A stretch of 64,000 nucleotides of DNA from Thermosulfurimonas sp. F29 (GTDB taxonomy: Bacteria > Desulfobacterota > Thermodesulfobacteria > Thermodesulfobacteriales > Thermodesulfobacteriaceae): positions 124,001-188,000 of the forward strand of contig NZ_JAIFYA010000002.1 of the NCBI RefSeq assembly GCF_019688735.1, read 5' to 3'. Under the pieces are notes generated by a model. It ran no database searches. It saw nothing but the letters and a program-made list of their open reading frames with translations, and was not told where the DNA came from. Shown here one piece after another: positions 1-8,100 of this stretch. Each line of letters starts with the position of its first letter. Position 1 is the stretch's first letter. A program made the position numbers and the translations under genes.

Positions 1-630
1 GAGGTTGGTGCGTCCCTCCTTTTGATAAAGGAGTTCGCCCTCGTAGCCCCTCCGGTAGCGCCCTTCACCCGAACAGGGCGCGTCCACCAGGACCTTGTCG
101 AAGGCTACCTCCAGGGGGTACTGTTCGCCCCGGTAAACGGTGGTCACCACGCAGGCCACTCCCAGCCGTCTGAGGTTGGCCACCAGGGCGGTGATGCGGT
201 CGAGACGCCGGTCGTTGGCCACGATCACGGCCCGATCCTCGGTAAGCTGGGCCATCTGGGTGGTCTTGCTTCCCGGGGCGGCGCAGAGATCCAGGATCAG
301 TTCCCCCGGCCTGGGGTCCAGGGCGTAGACCGGAAGGGAACTGGAAAGCGTCATGGGATAGATGAGCCCCAGGTAATACTCCTCGGTGTTGCCCAGGGAG
401 GCCTCCCGCGGTTCCACCCGGAAGAACCAGGGCACTGCCTCCACCGGCTCCGCCTCGAAACCCTGGCGCCGGAGCCCCCGGAGCACCGGTTCCGGGTCTC
501 TGATCTTCAGGGTGTTTAAGCGAAAATAGAGGGGGAGCGGTTCAGAAAGGGAGGAGAGAAAACCCTCGTAATCCGGTATGATGTCCCGATAACGCTCGAA
601 GTATTGATCCGCCGTCTCAAATCCGGCCAT
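1..630 (-). CDS. NOL1/NOP2/Sun-family RNA m5C methyltransferase (partial)
   Basis: Only the N-terminal 210 codons are in the window; the gene runs off the left edge. It should be a SAM-dependent cytosine-5 methyltransferase acting on rRNA or tRNA. The SAM-binding motif LDLCAAPGSKTTQMA lies near residue 115. The catalytic motif DAPCSGEG near residue 186 supplies the first of the two family cysteines. An N-terminal LYFRLNTLK stretch is typical of RsmB/RsmF relatives. The ATG at 630 overlaps the end of the HAD gene by 14 bases, so it is the last visible member of the minus-strand operon. Family is confident; the exact target (RsmF-like or other) cannot be told from this piece. Confidence 0.85.
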   Translation of the reverse strand, partial: MAGFETADQYFERYRDIIPDYEGFLSSLSEPLPLYFRLNTLKIRDPEPVLRGLRRQGFEAEPVEAVPWFFRVEPREASLGNTEEYYLGLIYPMTLSSSLPVYALDPRPGELILDLCAAPGSKTTQMAQLTEDRAVIVANDRRLDRITALVANLRRLGVACVVTTVYRGEQYPLEVAFDKVLVDAPCSGEGRYRRGYEGELLYQKEGRTNL

Positions 631-1270
631 TTCGCAGGATCCCGAAAAGCCTCTCGTGATTCTCCACGATGAGGTCCGCTTCCTTCAGGTGTTCCGGGGG
701 AAGGGTGGTGGTGATGGCCACGCAGAGAAGACCGGCTCCTTTGGCGGCTCGAATTCCGGCCGGGGCGTTCTCCACGGCCAGGGCCTCCTCCCGGTTCATC
801 CTCAGTCCGGAAAGTCCGGTTAGGTAGGGATCCGGATGGGGTTTCCGGCGGGATACCTGATCCCCGGTAACCACGAAGTCAAAGAAACCGAGAAACCCTC
901 CGGGAAGCACCTCCTCGAGGATCTCCCGATGGGAACTGGTGACCAGGGCCAGGCGTCTGCCCTCCCGTTTCAGTTCCCGGAGGGCTTCCTCCACACCGGG
1001 AAAGGGTTTTACCCTTTTGCGGTACTTTTCGGTAAAGATCTTTTTCTGGAGGCGGAAGGCCTCCCGGAAAAACTCCGGCGTGGGGTTTACTCCCTGATCT
1101 TCGAAGAGCTTTCGGGCGGTATCGAGTTCGATGGCCCCCTCGTGGAGATAGATGGCCTCTTCGGGTACCTCGAGCCCCAGGGCCCGAAAGGCCTCCTGCC
1201 AGGCCTTCACATGCCAGGGCATACTGTCCAGCAATACCCCGTCGAGATCGAAAAGTACGCCCGGTTTCAT
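617..1270 (-). CDS. HAD-family phosphatase / beta-phosphoglucomutase-like
   Basis: A 217-residue haloacid-dehalogenase hydrolase, usual length for subfamily IA. Motif I DLDGVLLDS (nucleophile D8, acid D10) is at the N-terminus. The cap domain follows, then motif II VTSSH near residue 110, the lysine in SRRKPHPDPY near 143, and motif IV in the AVENAPAGIRAAKGAG segment near 165. The order and spacing match phosphatases of small phosphorylated sugars and beta-phosphoglucomutase. The substrate cannot be read from sequence. The start overlaps the yggU stop by 4 bases (ATGA), showing translational coupling within the operon. Confidence 0.85.
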   Translation of the reverse strand: MKPGVLFDLDGVLLDSMPWHVKAWQEAFRALGLEVPEEAIYLHEGAIELDTARKLFEDQGVNPTPEFFREAFRLQKKIFTEKYRKRVKPFPGVEEALRELKREGRRLALVTSSHREILEEVLPGGFLGFFDFVVTGDQVSRRKPHPDPYLTGLSGLRMNREEALAVENAPAGIRAAKGAGLLCVAITTTLPPEHLKEADLIVENHERLFGILRNGRI

Positions 1271-1554
1271 AGAAGGGCCCTCCGCACCTCCTCCGGACTC
1301 TTTCCCGTGATGAGTATCCGTTTGTCCCGGGCCTTTTCCCCGGAAAGGATGGTAAGGTCTTTTTTACCGATCTTCAAGCGCTTAGCCAGAAATTCCAGGA
1401 GCACCCGGTTGGCCCGACCTTCCACCGGAGGAGCGGCCACCTTTATCTTCAGAGCTCCTCCGTGTACTCCGACGATTTCAGTCTTCCTGGCCTTCGGTTG
1501 AAGATGGACCGCGAGAATCGTTCCCCTGGGATGTTCCTTCACCACCTCTGACAC
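1267..1554 (-). CDS. yggU: DUF167 (YggU) family protein
   Basis: A 95-residue DUF167/UPF0235 protein. The family hallmarks are KARKTEIVG and the central VAAPPVEGRANRVLLEFLA stretch followed by a GEKARDKRILI strand. Function is unknown in the family. I chose the GTG at 1554 because GGAGGAG sits 7 bases upstream and the family begins about here; a longer reading to 1644 adds non-conserved residues. With this start the gene overlaps the divIVA 3' end by 77 bases in another frame, and its stop overlaps the HAD start by 4 bases. The yggT-divIVA-yggU order recalls the yggT/yggU pairing of many bacteria. Confidence 0.85.
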   Translation of the reverse strand: MSEVVKEHPRGTILAVHLQPKARKTEIVGVHGGALKIKVAAPPVEGRANRVLLEFLAKRLKIGKKDLTILSGEKARDKRILITGKSPEEVRRALL

Positions 1555-1963
1555 GGAGACTCTCCTCCAGATGTTCCAGATAGGATAAGAGAAGCGCCCG
1601 CAGATCCAGACGAAGTTTTTCCCGGAGTTTCCAGAGGCGCTCAATGTCTTCCTCTATGAGGCGGGCCTCCCTTTCCGCCTCCTCCACTATTTTTTTCGCC
1701 TCGGCCTCGGCCTGGGCCTTCACCGTTTCGGAAAATTCGTCCAGACGCCTGAGGGCCTCCCGGAAGGCCCGGGCCTCCTTCCTAAGCTCCTCAATCTCTC
1801 GATCCTTGCGGCTCAATTCGTCCTTCAACTGATGATTCTCCCGGATTACCTCTTTGAGAAAGTCCGCCACCTCCTCCAGAAAGGCCCGCACCGCTCCCCG
1901 GCTGTACCCGATGGGTACCACATTGAAACTCTTTTCCCGGACTTCTTTGGGGGTGAGCTTCAT
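1478..1963 (-). CDS. DivIVA-domain protein
   Basis: A 161-residue DivIVA-type protein. The N-terminal lipid/membrane-binding segment has the family pattern LTPKEVREKSFNVVPIGYSR followed by VRAFLEEVADFL. Residues 35 to about 130 form a long charged coiled coil. The last 25 residues are polar and low complexity. DivIVA proteins recognise curved membrane and place division or polar growth partners; in non-Gram-positive lineages the role is poorly known. ATGA overlap with the yggT stop (1960-1963) indicates coupling. The 3' end is shared with the overlapping yggU gene, so the polar tail may be shaped by that overlap. Confidence 0.85.
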   Translation of the reverse strand: MKLTPKEVREKSFNVVPIGYSRGAVRAFLEEVADFLKEVIRENHQLKDELSRKDREIEELRKEARAFREALRRLDEFSETVKAQAEAEAKKIVEEAEREARLIEEDIERLWKLREKLRLDLRALLLSYLEHLEESLRVRGGEGTSQGNDSRGPSSTEGQED

Positions 1964-2256
1964 CTCAACCTCATGGAAAGCTCATAGAGGGTGGGTACCA
2001 GAAATTGCTGGAGGAAGACGATGGCCAGGATCACTATCAGGGGGGAAAGATCGAGCCCCCCCAGGGGAGGAAGAAACCGTCTTACCCGCCAGAGCACCGG
2101 TTCGGTTATCTGATACAGGAAACGCACGATGGGATTGAAGGGATCCGGATTCACCCAGGAGATGAGCGCCCGGATAATGATTATCCAGAGGTAGAGGTTT
2201 AATACCAGATCGATCACCTTGGCCAGCGCGGCCAGAAAATAGGAAAGCACAAACAT
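1960..2256 (-). CDS. yggT: YggT family integral membrane protein
   Basis: A 98-residue YggT protein with two hydrophobic segments, about residues 3-35 and 65-92, separated by a loop holding the family signature SWVNPDPFNPIVRFLYQIT and EPVLWRVRRFLPP. YggT proteins are inner-membrane proteins linked in various bacteria to osmotic tolerance or cell-envelope assembly. It starts right after the stop of the molybdopterin-binding gene with GGGAGGGG just upstream, and its stop overlaps the divIVA start. Confidence 0.88.
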   Translation of the reverse strand: MFVLSYFLAALAKVIDLVLNLYLWIIIIRALISWVNPDPFNPIVRFLYQITEPVLWRVRRFLPPLGGLDLSPLIVILAIVFLQQFLVPTLYELSMRLR

Positions 2257-3288
2257 TTAACCCCTCCCGAAAGGACAGATGGGGAACCGGCACTCCTTAC
2301 AGTGGAGACAATAACCGCCGTGGCCCAGGGCGGCAAGTTCCCTCCGGGTGAGCACCTCCCCGGCGAGCACCCGGGGGAGCACCAGATCCAGAACGGTAAC
2401 CCCGTGATACATCCCGCAGGCCGGAACTCCCAGTACGGCTTTCCTTCCCAGATAGGCCACCAGGAACATGTTTCCCGGAAGCACCGGGGCTCCGTAAGTG
2501 AGGGGATCGGGGCCGAGATCCGCTATGGCGGCCCGGGTCACATCGTCCGGGTCCACGGACATACCCCCGGTCACCAGCACCACCTCCGCCCCGTCCTCGA
2601 GCATTCCCGTTATGGCCTCCCGGATGCGGGTACGGTCGTCGGGCACGAACACCGGACCCAGCACCTCCAGCCCGTAACCCTCCAGTTTGGGAACCATCAC
2701 CGGGGCGAAGGCGTCCCGGATGCGGCCGTAATAGACCTCGTTTCCGGTGATGACCAGCCCGGCCCGGGACATTGCTCTGGGGAGAACCCGCAGCACGCCG
2801 GGACTCGCTTCCGCCACCTCCTCCACCCGGGCGAGCAATTCCTCCCTCACCACCAGGGGAATGGCCCGGCCCCCGGCAAGCTTTTCCCCCTTTTTGACCC
2901 AGAAGTTCCCGTGTCGGGTGGTGAGGGCTATTTCTCCCAGGAGGTTGATGCGGTAGAGGGCCTCCACATCCACCTTGAAAAGTCCCTCTCTTTCGGCGAA
3001 GAAGGTCACCTTTCCCTCCCGAACCTCCTCCGTAAAACCCACTCCCTCTCCGGCCACGGCCCGGGCCAGCCGCAGGGCCGCCTCGTCCTCGTGAAGCTCA
3101 CCGGGCTCCATTTCCAGCACATAGATGTGTTCCTTGCCCAGCCGCTTGAGGTGCGGAATATCCTCCGGCCGGATCACATGGCCCTTCCGGAAGGCCGGCC
3201 CCTTGAACTCCCCCGGACGGATTTCGGTGACATCGTGGGGCAGGACCATCCCCACCGCCTCCTCCACCGGGATGGTCCTAGCCCTCAT
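2257..3288 (-). CDS. Molybdopterin-binding protein, MoeA/MogA-like, with Cys-rich tail
   Basis: A 343-residue protein whose second half is a molybdenum cofactor biosynthesis (MoaB/Mog-type) domain: [17 protein letters not shown] near residue 190, then [16 protein letters not shown] near 240, and VLPGNMF and [10 protein letters not shown] downstream. The first half resembles a MoeA N-terminal region. It ends in a cysteine cluster, [16 protein letters not shown], not part of ordinary MoeA. The start at 3288 was chosen because AAGGAGGAG precedes it by 7 bases and the longer reading is non-conserved. It overlaps the phoH 3' end by 11 bases. It likely binds pterin or Moco intermediates; a classical MoeA insertase role is not proven. 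Confidence 0.8.
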   Translation of the reverse strand: MRARTIPVEEAVGMVLPHDVTEIRPGEFKGPAFRKGHVIRPEDIPHLKRLGKEHIYVLEMEPGELHEDEAALRLARAVAGEGVGFTEEVREGKVTFFAEREGLFKVDVEALYRINLLGEIALTTRHGNFWVKKGEKLAGGRAIPLVVREELLARVEEVAEASPGVLRVLPRAMSRAGLVITGNEVYYGRIRDAFAPVMVPKLEGYGLEVLGPVFVPDDRTRIREAITGMLEDGAEVVLVTGGMSVDPDDVTRAAIADLGPDPLTYGAPVLPGNMFLVAYLGRKAVLGVPACGMYHGVTVLDLVLPRVLAGEVLTRRELAALGHGGYCLHCKECRFPICPFGRG

Positions 3289-4258
3289 GCGCGCGCTCCT
3301 CCTTCTTTTCGTAAGCCTCGATGATGCGCTGCACCAGGGGATGCCGTACCACATCCTTTTTGCTGAAGAACACGAAGGCTATCCCCTCCACGCCCCGCAG
3401 AATCTCCACCGCCTCCACCAGACCGGAACGCTTCGGATCCGGCAGGTCGATCTGGGTGATGTCTCCCGTGATCACCGCCCGGGAGTTGAACCCCAGCCGG
3501 GTGAGGAACATCTTCATCTGATCGGAGGTGGTGTTCTGGGCCTCGTCCAGGATGATGAAGGCCTCGTTAAGGGTCCTTCCCCGCATGAAGGCCAGCGGGG
3601 CCACCTCGATGACCCCTTTCTGGAGAAGGCGGGAAGCCTTGTCGAAGGGAAGCATGTCGTAAAGGGCGTCGTAAAGAGGCCGCAGGTAGGGATTAACCTT
3701 TTCCACCAGGTCGCCCGGGAGGTATCCCAGTTTTTCCCCCGCCTCCACCGCCGGACGCACCAGCACGATCCGGGAAACCTCACCCTTCATGAGAAAGGAG
3801 ATAGCCATGGCCATGGCCAGATAGGTCTTCCCGGTTCCGGCCGGCCCCACCCCGAAGACGATGTCGTGAGTCCTTATGGCCTCGATGTAGCGCTTCTGGG
3901 TGATCCCCTTGGGGGTGATGACCTTGCGCCCGGAGGTCACGAAAACGGTATCCAGAAAAATTTCCTTCAGGTTGGCCCGGGGATTCTCCGCAAGTATTCG
4001 GGCCGCGTACTCCACATCACTGGGATAGAGGGTGTAGCCGGCCTTGAGCAAACCGTAGAGTTCCTCGAAGACCCGGTCGGCCAGTTCCGCGTCCAGGGGA
4101 TCCCCGGTAATCATGACCTGGTTGCCCCGGGCGGTGATCTGGACGCGGAAGGCCTTCTCCAGGGCCTTTAGATGGGCCCCTCTTTCCCCGAAAAGGCTGC
4201 GGGCCAGCTTGTAATCCTCAAAGGTGCGCTCCAGAGTGGTGGTCAAAGTCTTATGCAC
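3278..4258 (-). CDS. phoH: PhoH-family ATPase
   Basis: A 326-residue PhoH-like protein (YbeZ type). An N-terminal KH-like segment (about residues 1-90) precedes the P-loop ATPase. Walker A is [11 protein letters not shown] near residue 142. [18 protein letters not shown] follows near 170. The Walker B segment is [12 protein letters not shown] near 232, and the sensor region is [12 protein letters not shown]. PhoH proteins are cytoplasmic ATPases linked to RNA metabolism; YbeZ works with the rRNA nuclease YbeY, which is not visible next door here. The gene lies 24 bases downstream of clc and overlaps the next gene. Confidence 0.92.
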   Translation of the reverse strand: MHKTLTTTLERTFEDYKLARSLFGERGAHLKALEKAFRVQITARGNQVMITGDPLDAELADRVFEELYGLLKAGYTLYPSDVEYAARILAENPRANLKEIFLDTVFVTSGRKVITPKGITQKRYIEAIRTHDIVFGVGPAGTGKTYLAMAMAISFLMKGEVSRIVLVRPAVEAGEKLGYLPGDLVEKVNPYLRPLYDALYDMLPFDKASRLLQKGVIEVAPLAFMRGRTLNEAFIILDEAQNTTSDQMKMFLTRLGFNSRAVITGDITQIDLPDPKRSGLVEAVEILRGVEGIAFVFFSKKDVVRHPLVQRIIEAYEKKEERAHEG

Positions 4259-4282
4259 CTCCCTCGGGTTTTTGGGTTTATT

Positions 4283-6058
4283 TTACACCACATAGGGCAA
4301 ACTTTCAGCCCGGCGCATCCTTTCCAGCTGTCGGTTGTAAAAGTTTATGACCTCGCGGCGACTGATCATCCCCAGAAAGATGCGCGGATCGTCGGTTTTC
4401 ACCACCGGAAGCTGGTCAATGTTCCGTACGGTGAACTTGCGGAGCACGGTGTTGATGTCCTCTTCCGGGTGAGTGGTGATGACATCTCTTCGGGCTATGT
4501 CTCTGATGATGACGATGTCCCAGAGGTGCTCGTTGAGAAGATAGGGACGCACATCGTTTATGGAGAAGATCCCGGAAAGGAATCCCTCGGAGTCCACCAC
4601 CGGAAAGTATTGCTGTTCGGTGCGTCCGAAGAGGGTAACGAACTGGCGGAGGGTCATGTCCTCGGGCACCACGGCATAGACCTTTTCCGGTCGGAAGATG
4701 TCCTTCACTTTGATGTCGGCCAGGATGTCGGTGAAAAATTCTCCCCGATGGGCCGGGGAGTGGACTCGACTCGGTACCTGAGAGTGATAGAGACTTTTCA
4801 CCCGGAGAGGGGACGATAGGGTGATCTGAACTATATAGGCCAGCATTACCGAGAGGGCAGCGGCGGGCATGAGTCCGAAGGCCCCCGTGATCTCCAGGAC
4901 GATGAAGATGTTGGCCATGGGGGCCCGGGCCGCGGCTCCGAAGACCGAGGCCATTCCTATAACCACATAGGGAGCCGGGGATTGATGGAAAAGGTGAGCC
5001 ACAAATCCTCCCAGCATCCCCCCCACCACCAGGGTGGGAGCGAAGTCTCCTCCGGAGCCTCCCGAGCCGATGGTGATGGAAAAAGCCAGTATTTTGGCCA
5101 AACAGATGATGAGCATCAGGTTCCCGGGGAGTTCACCATCAATGGCTTTCTGTAACCAGCCGTATCCGATACCCAGAACCTGGGGCAGGGCCAGCCCCAT
5201 AACTCCCACCAGGAGCCCCCCAAGAGCGGCACGCAAATAAAGGGGAAAGGGAAGGCGATCAAAGGCCTCGGTGGTGTAATGAAAGACGACCGGGGTAAGG
5301 GTTCCTATGATTCCGGCCATTAGTCCCAGAACCAGGAAACTCAAATATTGATCCAGAGAGGTAACCGAGATATCTCCGGGCAGGCGAAACAGAGGTTCCC
5401 ATCCCACCATGAATCCGGTCAGGAGGTAGGCCACCCCCGCTGAAAAGATACAGTAGATGAGGGCCTGGGTTTCGAATTCTATTTGACTGTAAAGGACCTC
5501 CACGGCGAAGAAGGCCGTGCCCATGGGGGAGCGGAAGATGGCCGAAAGAGCCGCGCTCATCCCCATAAGGAGAAGGAGACGCCTTTCGTGGGGGGGGCGA
5601 CGGGTCAGACGCCCGTAAAAGGAGCCCACTCCGGCTCCGATCTGTGAGGCCGGCCCTTCCCTTCCGGCAGAACCCCCGGATCCCAGGGTAATGGCCGAGG
5701 CCACCATTTTGATCCAGGGGACCCTGGCCCGAATGTGTCCCTCGAGAAAGTGAAAGGCCTTAATGGCAGCCTCGGTTCCGTGCCCCCGGGCTTCCGGGGC
5801 CAGGAGATAGACCACCAGTCCCGAAAAAAAGCCTCCCAAGGTGGTGACCAGGGGAACGAGGGTCCTTCCGTAGGGACCGATTATTTCCCGAGGGATACCA
5901 CCTTCATTGGGGAGTCCCGGAGGGTGATAGAGGGCGATTTTTCCCAGGAACAACTCCTGCGAGAAATCCACCATGAGACTAAAGAAACGGGCCACCACGG
6001 CCCCTACCACTCCGAGAAGAATTGCATCGATAAGGAGCCGAACCTGTTTTCTCTTCAA
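4283..6058 (-). CDS. ClC-type chloride channel/antiporter with two CBS domains
   Basis: A 591-residue ClC protein. Roughly residues 5-430 are the many-helix membrane domain, and 450-575 are paired CBS domains (VKDIFRPEKVYAV ... IARRDVITTHP). The gating motif GREGPASQIGAG is present, so the external gating glutamate is kept. The first selectivity motif reads GHGTE instead of GSGIP, and the internal proton glutamate position looks replaced in AVEVLYS (alignment by eye). A second GSGGSGGDFAP motif matches the C-terminal half. It should move anions; whether channel or proton-coupled exchanger is open. It is the first gene of the minus-strand operon. Confidence 0.88.
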   Translation of the reverse strand: MKRKQVRLLIDAILLGVVGAVVARFFSLMVDFSQELFLGKIALYHPPGLPNEGGIPREIIGPYGRTLVPLVTTLGGFFSGLVVYLLAPEARGHGTEAAIKAFHFLEGHIRARVPWIKMVASAITLGSGGSAGREGPASQIGAGVGSFYGRLTRRPPHERRLLLLMGMSAALSAIFRSPMGTAFFAVEVLYSQIEFETQALIYCIFSAGVAYLLTGFMVGWEPLFRLPGDISVTSLDQYLSFLVLGLMAGIIGTLTPVVFHYTTEAFDRLPFPLYLRAALGGLLVGVMGLALPQVLGIGYGWLQKAIDGELPGNLMLIICLAKILAFSITIGSGGSGGDFAPTLVVGGMLGGFVAHLFHQSPAPYVVIGMASVFGAAARAPMANIFIVLEITGAFGLMPAAALSVMLAYIVQITLSSPLRVKSLYHSQVPSRVHSPAHRGEFFTDILADIKVKDIFRPEKVYAVVPEDMTLRQFVTLFGRTEQQYFPVVDSEGFLSGIFSINDVRPYLLNEHLWDIVIIRDIARRDVITTHPEEDINTVLRKFTVRNIDQLPVVKTDDPRIFLGMISRREVINFYNRQLERMRRAESLPYVV

Positions 6059-6115
6059 CTCCCACGCCCTCCTGGCCCTCCTTTACTACTATATTATTAG
6101 CGAACACTCAACGAC

Positions 6116-6144
6116 TTGATTGTAATTCGAGCTTTAGGTATGCT
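6116..6144 (+). promoter_or_regulatory. Probable sigma70-type promoter
   Basis: TTGATT and TATGCT are separated by 17 bases, 34 bases before the flavin-reductase start. It lies in the only intergenic gap between the divergent clc and flavin-reductase transcripts. Match to the consensus was judged by eye. Confidence 0.5.
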
Positions 6145-6177
6145 CTAAAAACGAGATCGTGGAGGAGGGGGTGTTTC

Positions 6178-6657
6178 ATGGGTCTTCAGAGAACCATTTC
6201 GCAGTACATTCCCCAGGGTGTTTTCGTAATCACGGTGCGTCACGGGGACAAAATCAACGGGATGACCGCGGCCTGGGTCAGCCAGGTCTCCTTTCGGCCC
6301 CGGCTCCTGGCGGTGGCCATAGCCCCCGAACGTTACACCTACGAGTTGCTCAAGGAATCAGGGGTGTTTTGCATAAATGTTCTGGGAGACGACCAGGTGG
6401 ATCTGGCGCGGCACTTCGGTTTCAAGTCCGGAAGAGAGGTGGATAAGTTCGCGGGGGTACCCTATTTGAACGCGCTGAAGGGCTCACCCGTGCTCAAGAG
6501 CGCCATCGCCTACTTCGAATGTACCGTGGTTTCCACCTGTGAGGTAGGGGATCATGTGCTGTTTGTGGGTGAGGTAGGGGACTATGCGGTCCAGGTGGAG
6601 GGAGCCAAGCCTCTCCTCTTTCGGTGGGACGATTACTTCGGCGGGGTGGAGGCCTGA
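6178..6657 (+). CDS. Flavin reductase-like FMN-binding domain protein
   Basis: A 159-residue flavin-reductase-like protein. The split-barrel signature is seen in GVFVITVRHGDKINGMTAA (about 15-33), WVSQVSFRPRLLAVAIAP and FCINVLGDD. These proteins bind FMN and either reduce flavin for partner enzymes or act as small flavoproteins, common in anaerobes. GGAGGAGG precedes the ATG. It is the first gene of a three-gene plus-strand group; the stop is followed after a single base pair by the next start. Physiological partner unknown. Confidence 0.88.
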   Translation: MGLQRTISQYIPQGVFVITVRHGDKINGMTAAWVSQVSFRPRLLAVAIAPERYTYELLKESGVFCINVLGDDQVDLARHFGFKSGREVDKFAGVPYLNALKGSPVLKSAIAYFECTVVSTCEVGDHVLFVGEVGDYAVQVEGAKPLLFRWDDYFGGVEA

Positions 6658-6659
6658 AG

Positions 6660-7316
6660 ATGACGGATAAGGAGACCTCAGCCGGCGAGGAGCTTCTAGT
6701 TCTTCACGAAAAGTGGGTGCGGGCCGCCCGGGCTCACCTTCGCGAGATCGTGGCCGCCGTGGTGGGGCTTATCCTTTTGCTTTCTTTCTGGTCCGGCTAC
6801 CGGATGTATCAGAATCGGCGAGAAGGGAAGGCGGCTCTCCTTTACGCACAGGCTTTGTCGTTGAAGGATCGTAACCAGGCCTTTCGTAAACTCGAAGAGC
6901 TGGTCAAGCGTTATCCGGGGACGGTGGCGGCCAGAGAGGCCAGACTCAATCTCTGGGAAAGAGATCTGTCCACCCTTGCGCCGGAAAAACTTCTCCCCGC
7001 ACTCAAGAAGATCGAGAGGGAAAACCGGGGAGAGGTTAAGACCTCCGTGCTCCTGGGAGAAGCCTATCTCCGCGAAACCCAGGGGCGAGTGAAGGAGTCG
7101 GTGCGCCTTTACGAAAAGGTCCTGAAGGAGGCTCCCTACGCCGGGGAAATCGTTTATGCCGATCTGGCCCGGGCCTACGAAGCCCTTAAGGATTACCGTA
7201 AGGCCCTGGAGTATTACCGGAAGTACCTCAAGACCAGACCTCCCTCCGGGGGACTTAACTTCGTGGAGTACAAACTTAACGAGATAAAGAAAAGGCTGGC
7301 TTCCCCGGGATCATGA
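6660..7316 (+). CDS. Membrane-anchored TPR protein
   Basis: A 218-residue protein with a cytoplasmic N-terminus, one membrane segment (about residues 28-46, IVAAVVGLILLLSFWSGY) and helical repeats. TPR-like units include LVKRYPGTVAAREARLNLW and the clear pair near residues 150-200 (ESVRLYEKVLKEAP, KALEYYRKYLKTRP). The architecture resembles YfgM/Tol-Pal-associated TPR proteins, which act in envelope assembly. GTGGAGG lies upstream of the ATG at 6660. The stop overlaps the DUF1992 start by 4 bases. Confidence 0.75.
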   Translation: MTDKETSAGEELLVLHEKWVRAARAHLREIVAAVVGLILLLSFWSGYRMYQNRREGKAALLYAQALSLKDRNQAFRKLEELVKRYPGTVAAREARLNLWERDLSTLAPEKLLPALKKIERENRGEVKTSVLLGEAYLRETQGRVKESVRLYEKVLKEAPYAGEIVYADLARAYEALKDYRKALEYYRKYLKTRPPSGGLNFVEYKLNEIKKRLASPGS

Positions 7317-7792
7317 GCCTTCTCGTCTTTCAGCGTCTGGCTGAGGAACGCATTCAGGAGGCCATCCGGAACGGAGAATTTGACGATCTTCCGGGCAAGG
7401 GGTGCCCTATTCAGATGGAGGACCTGAGCTTTGTCCCGGAAGAGGTTCGCCTGGCCTACAAGATCCTCAAGAACGCCGGGTTCGTCCCGCCGGAGCTGGA
7501 ACTCAAGAGGGAGATTCGCACCCTGGAGGACCTCCTGGAGAGTCTGGGGGAGGAGGAGGTGGAGGAACAGTATCGGGTCATGCGCCGCCTGGAATTCCTC
7601 CTGCTCGAGTTAAAAGAGTTGCGCGGGACTTCCGTTCTTCTGGAGGAAGACTCCCGCTACTATCGGCTGGTGGCGGAAAGGGTGGCGCGCCTTCGAAAAT
7701 CGGAAAGGCGGAAGAAGGCCATCGACTGGAGCGGTCTTTCGCATCGTCTGGGTCTATCCCGTCTGGTGCGCACATCCCGTAAGGTTTTCTAG
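7313..7792 (+). CDS. DUF1992 (DnaJ-C28-like conserved domain) protein
   Basis: A 159-residue protein with the DUF1992 signature at its N-terminus: LAEERIQEAIRNGEFDDLPG, then KGCPI, VPEEVRLAYKILKNAGFVPP and ELELKREI. The same domain occurs in eukaryotic DNAJC28 proteins; its bacterial role is unknown. The rest is charged and helical, ending in a basic tail. It is coupled to the TPR gene by an ATGA overlap and is the last gene before tRNA-Pro. Confidence 0.85.
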   Translation: MSLLVFQRLAEERIQEAIRNGEFDDLPGKGCPIQMEDLSFVPEEVRLAYKILKNAGFVPPELELKREIRTLEDLLESLGEEEVEEQYRVMRRLEFLLLELKELRGTSVLLEEDSRYYRLVAERVARLRKSERRKKAIDWSGLSHRLGLSRLVRTSRKVF

Positions 7793-7807
7793 CCCAACGC
7801 TCCTGTC

Positions 7808-7835
7808 TTGACAGGCTTCTGAGCCGGTTTAAGCT
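7808..7835 (+). promoter_or_regulatory. tRNA-Pro promoter
   Basis: TTGACA (7808-7813) and TAAGCT (7830-7835) are 16 bases apart, with the mature tRNA 5' end 10 bases after the -10 box. The spacing fits a strong sigma70-type tRNA promoter. Confidence 0.6.
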
Positions 7836-7845
7836 TAAGGTCGGT

Positions 7846-7922
7846 CGGGGCGTAGCTCAGCCTGGCAGAGCACTGGCTTCGGGAGTCAGGGGTCGCAGGT
7901 TCAAATCCTGCCGCCCCGACCA
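7846..7922 (+). tRNA. tRNA-Pro (anticodon CGG)
   Basis: A 77-base cloverleaf with encoded CCA. Acceptor strands CGGGGCG/CGCCCCG pair fully, with C1-G72 and A73 as usual for proline tRNA. The anticodon stem CTGGC/GTCAG closes loop TTCGGGA, giving anticodon CGG (codon CCG). The T arm has GGTTCAAATCC. Confidence 0.95.
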
Positions 7923-7967
7923 AAAATTAACGATTTCTTGAGGACTTACGAAGCACAATTTTCCGCC

Positions 7968-8086
7968 TGGGGCACCTATTCTCTAACTTCCCAGTAAGTC
8001 GTAAAAATTTCGCTGCAATTCATTTTCAATAAGGCGAGTTTCTTAAAAATCCATCCCCGATTTTGGGCAATTATTCGCGATTTTTA
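7968..8086. repeat. Motif pair shared with the region after tRNA-fMet
   Basis: TGGGGCACCT (7968-7977) is followed 91 bases later by GATTTTGGGC-AA-TTATTC-GC-GATTTTT (8059-8085). The same two motifs recur 88 bases apart after the initiator tRNA (34686-34695 and 34774-34800). An ATTTTCAA...GTTTCT segment between them is also shared. Both copies lie just downstream of a tRNA gene. I read them as left-over attachment-side sequence of related integrated elements; that is inference. Confidence 0.5.
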
Positions 8087-8100
8087 TTGTCCCACTTGGG

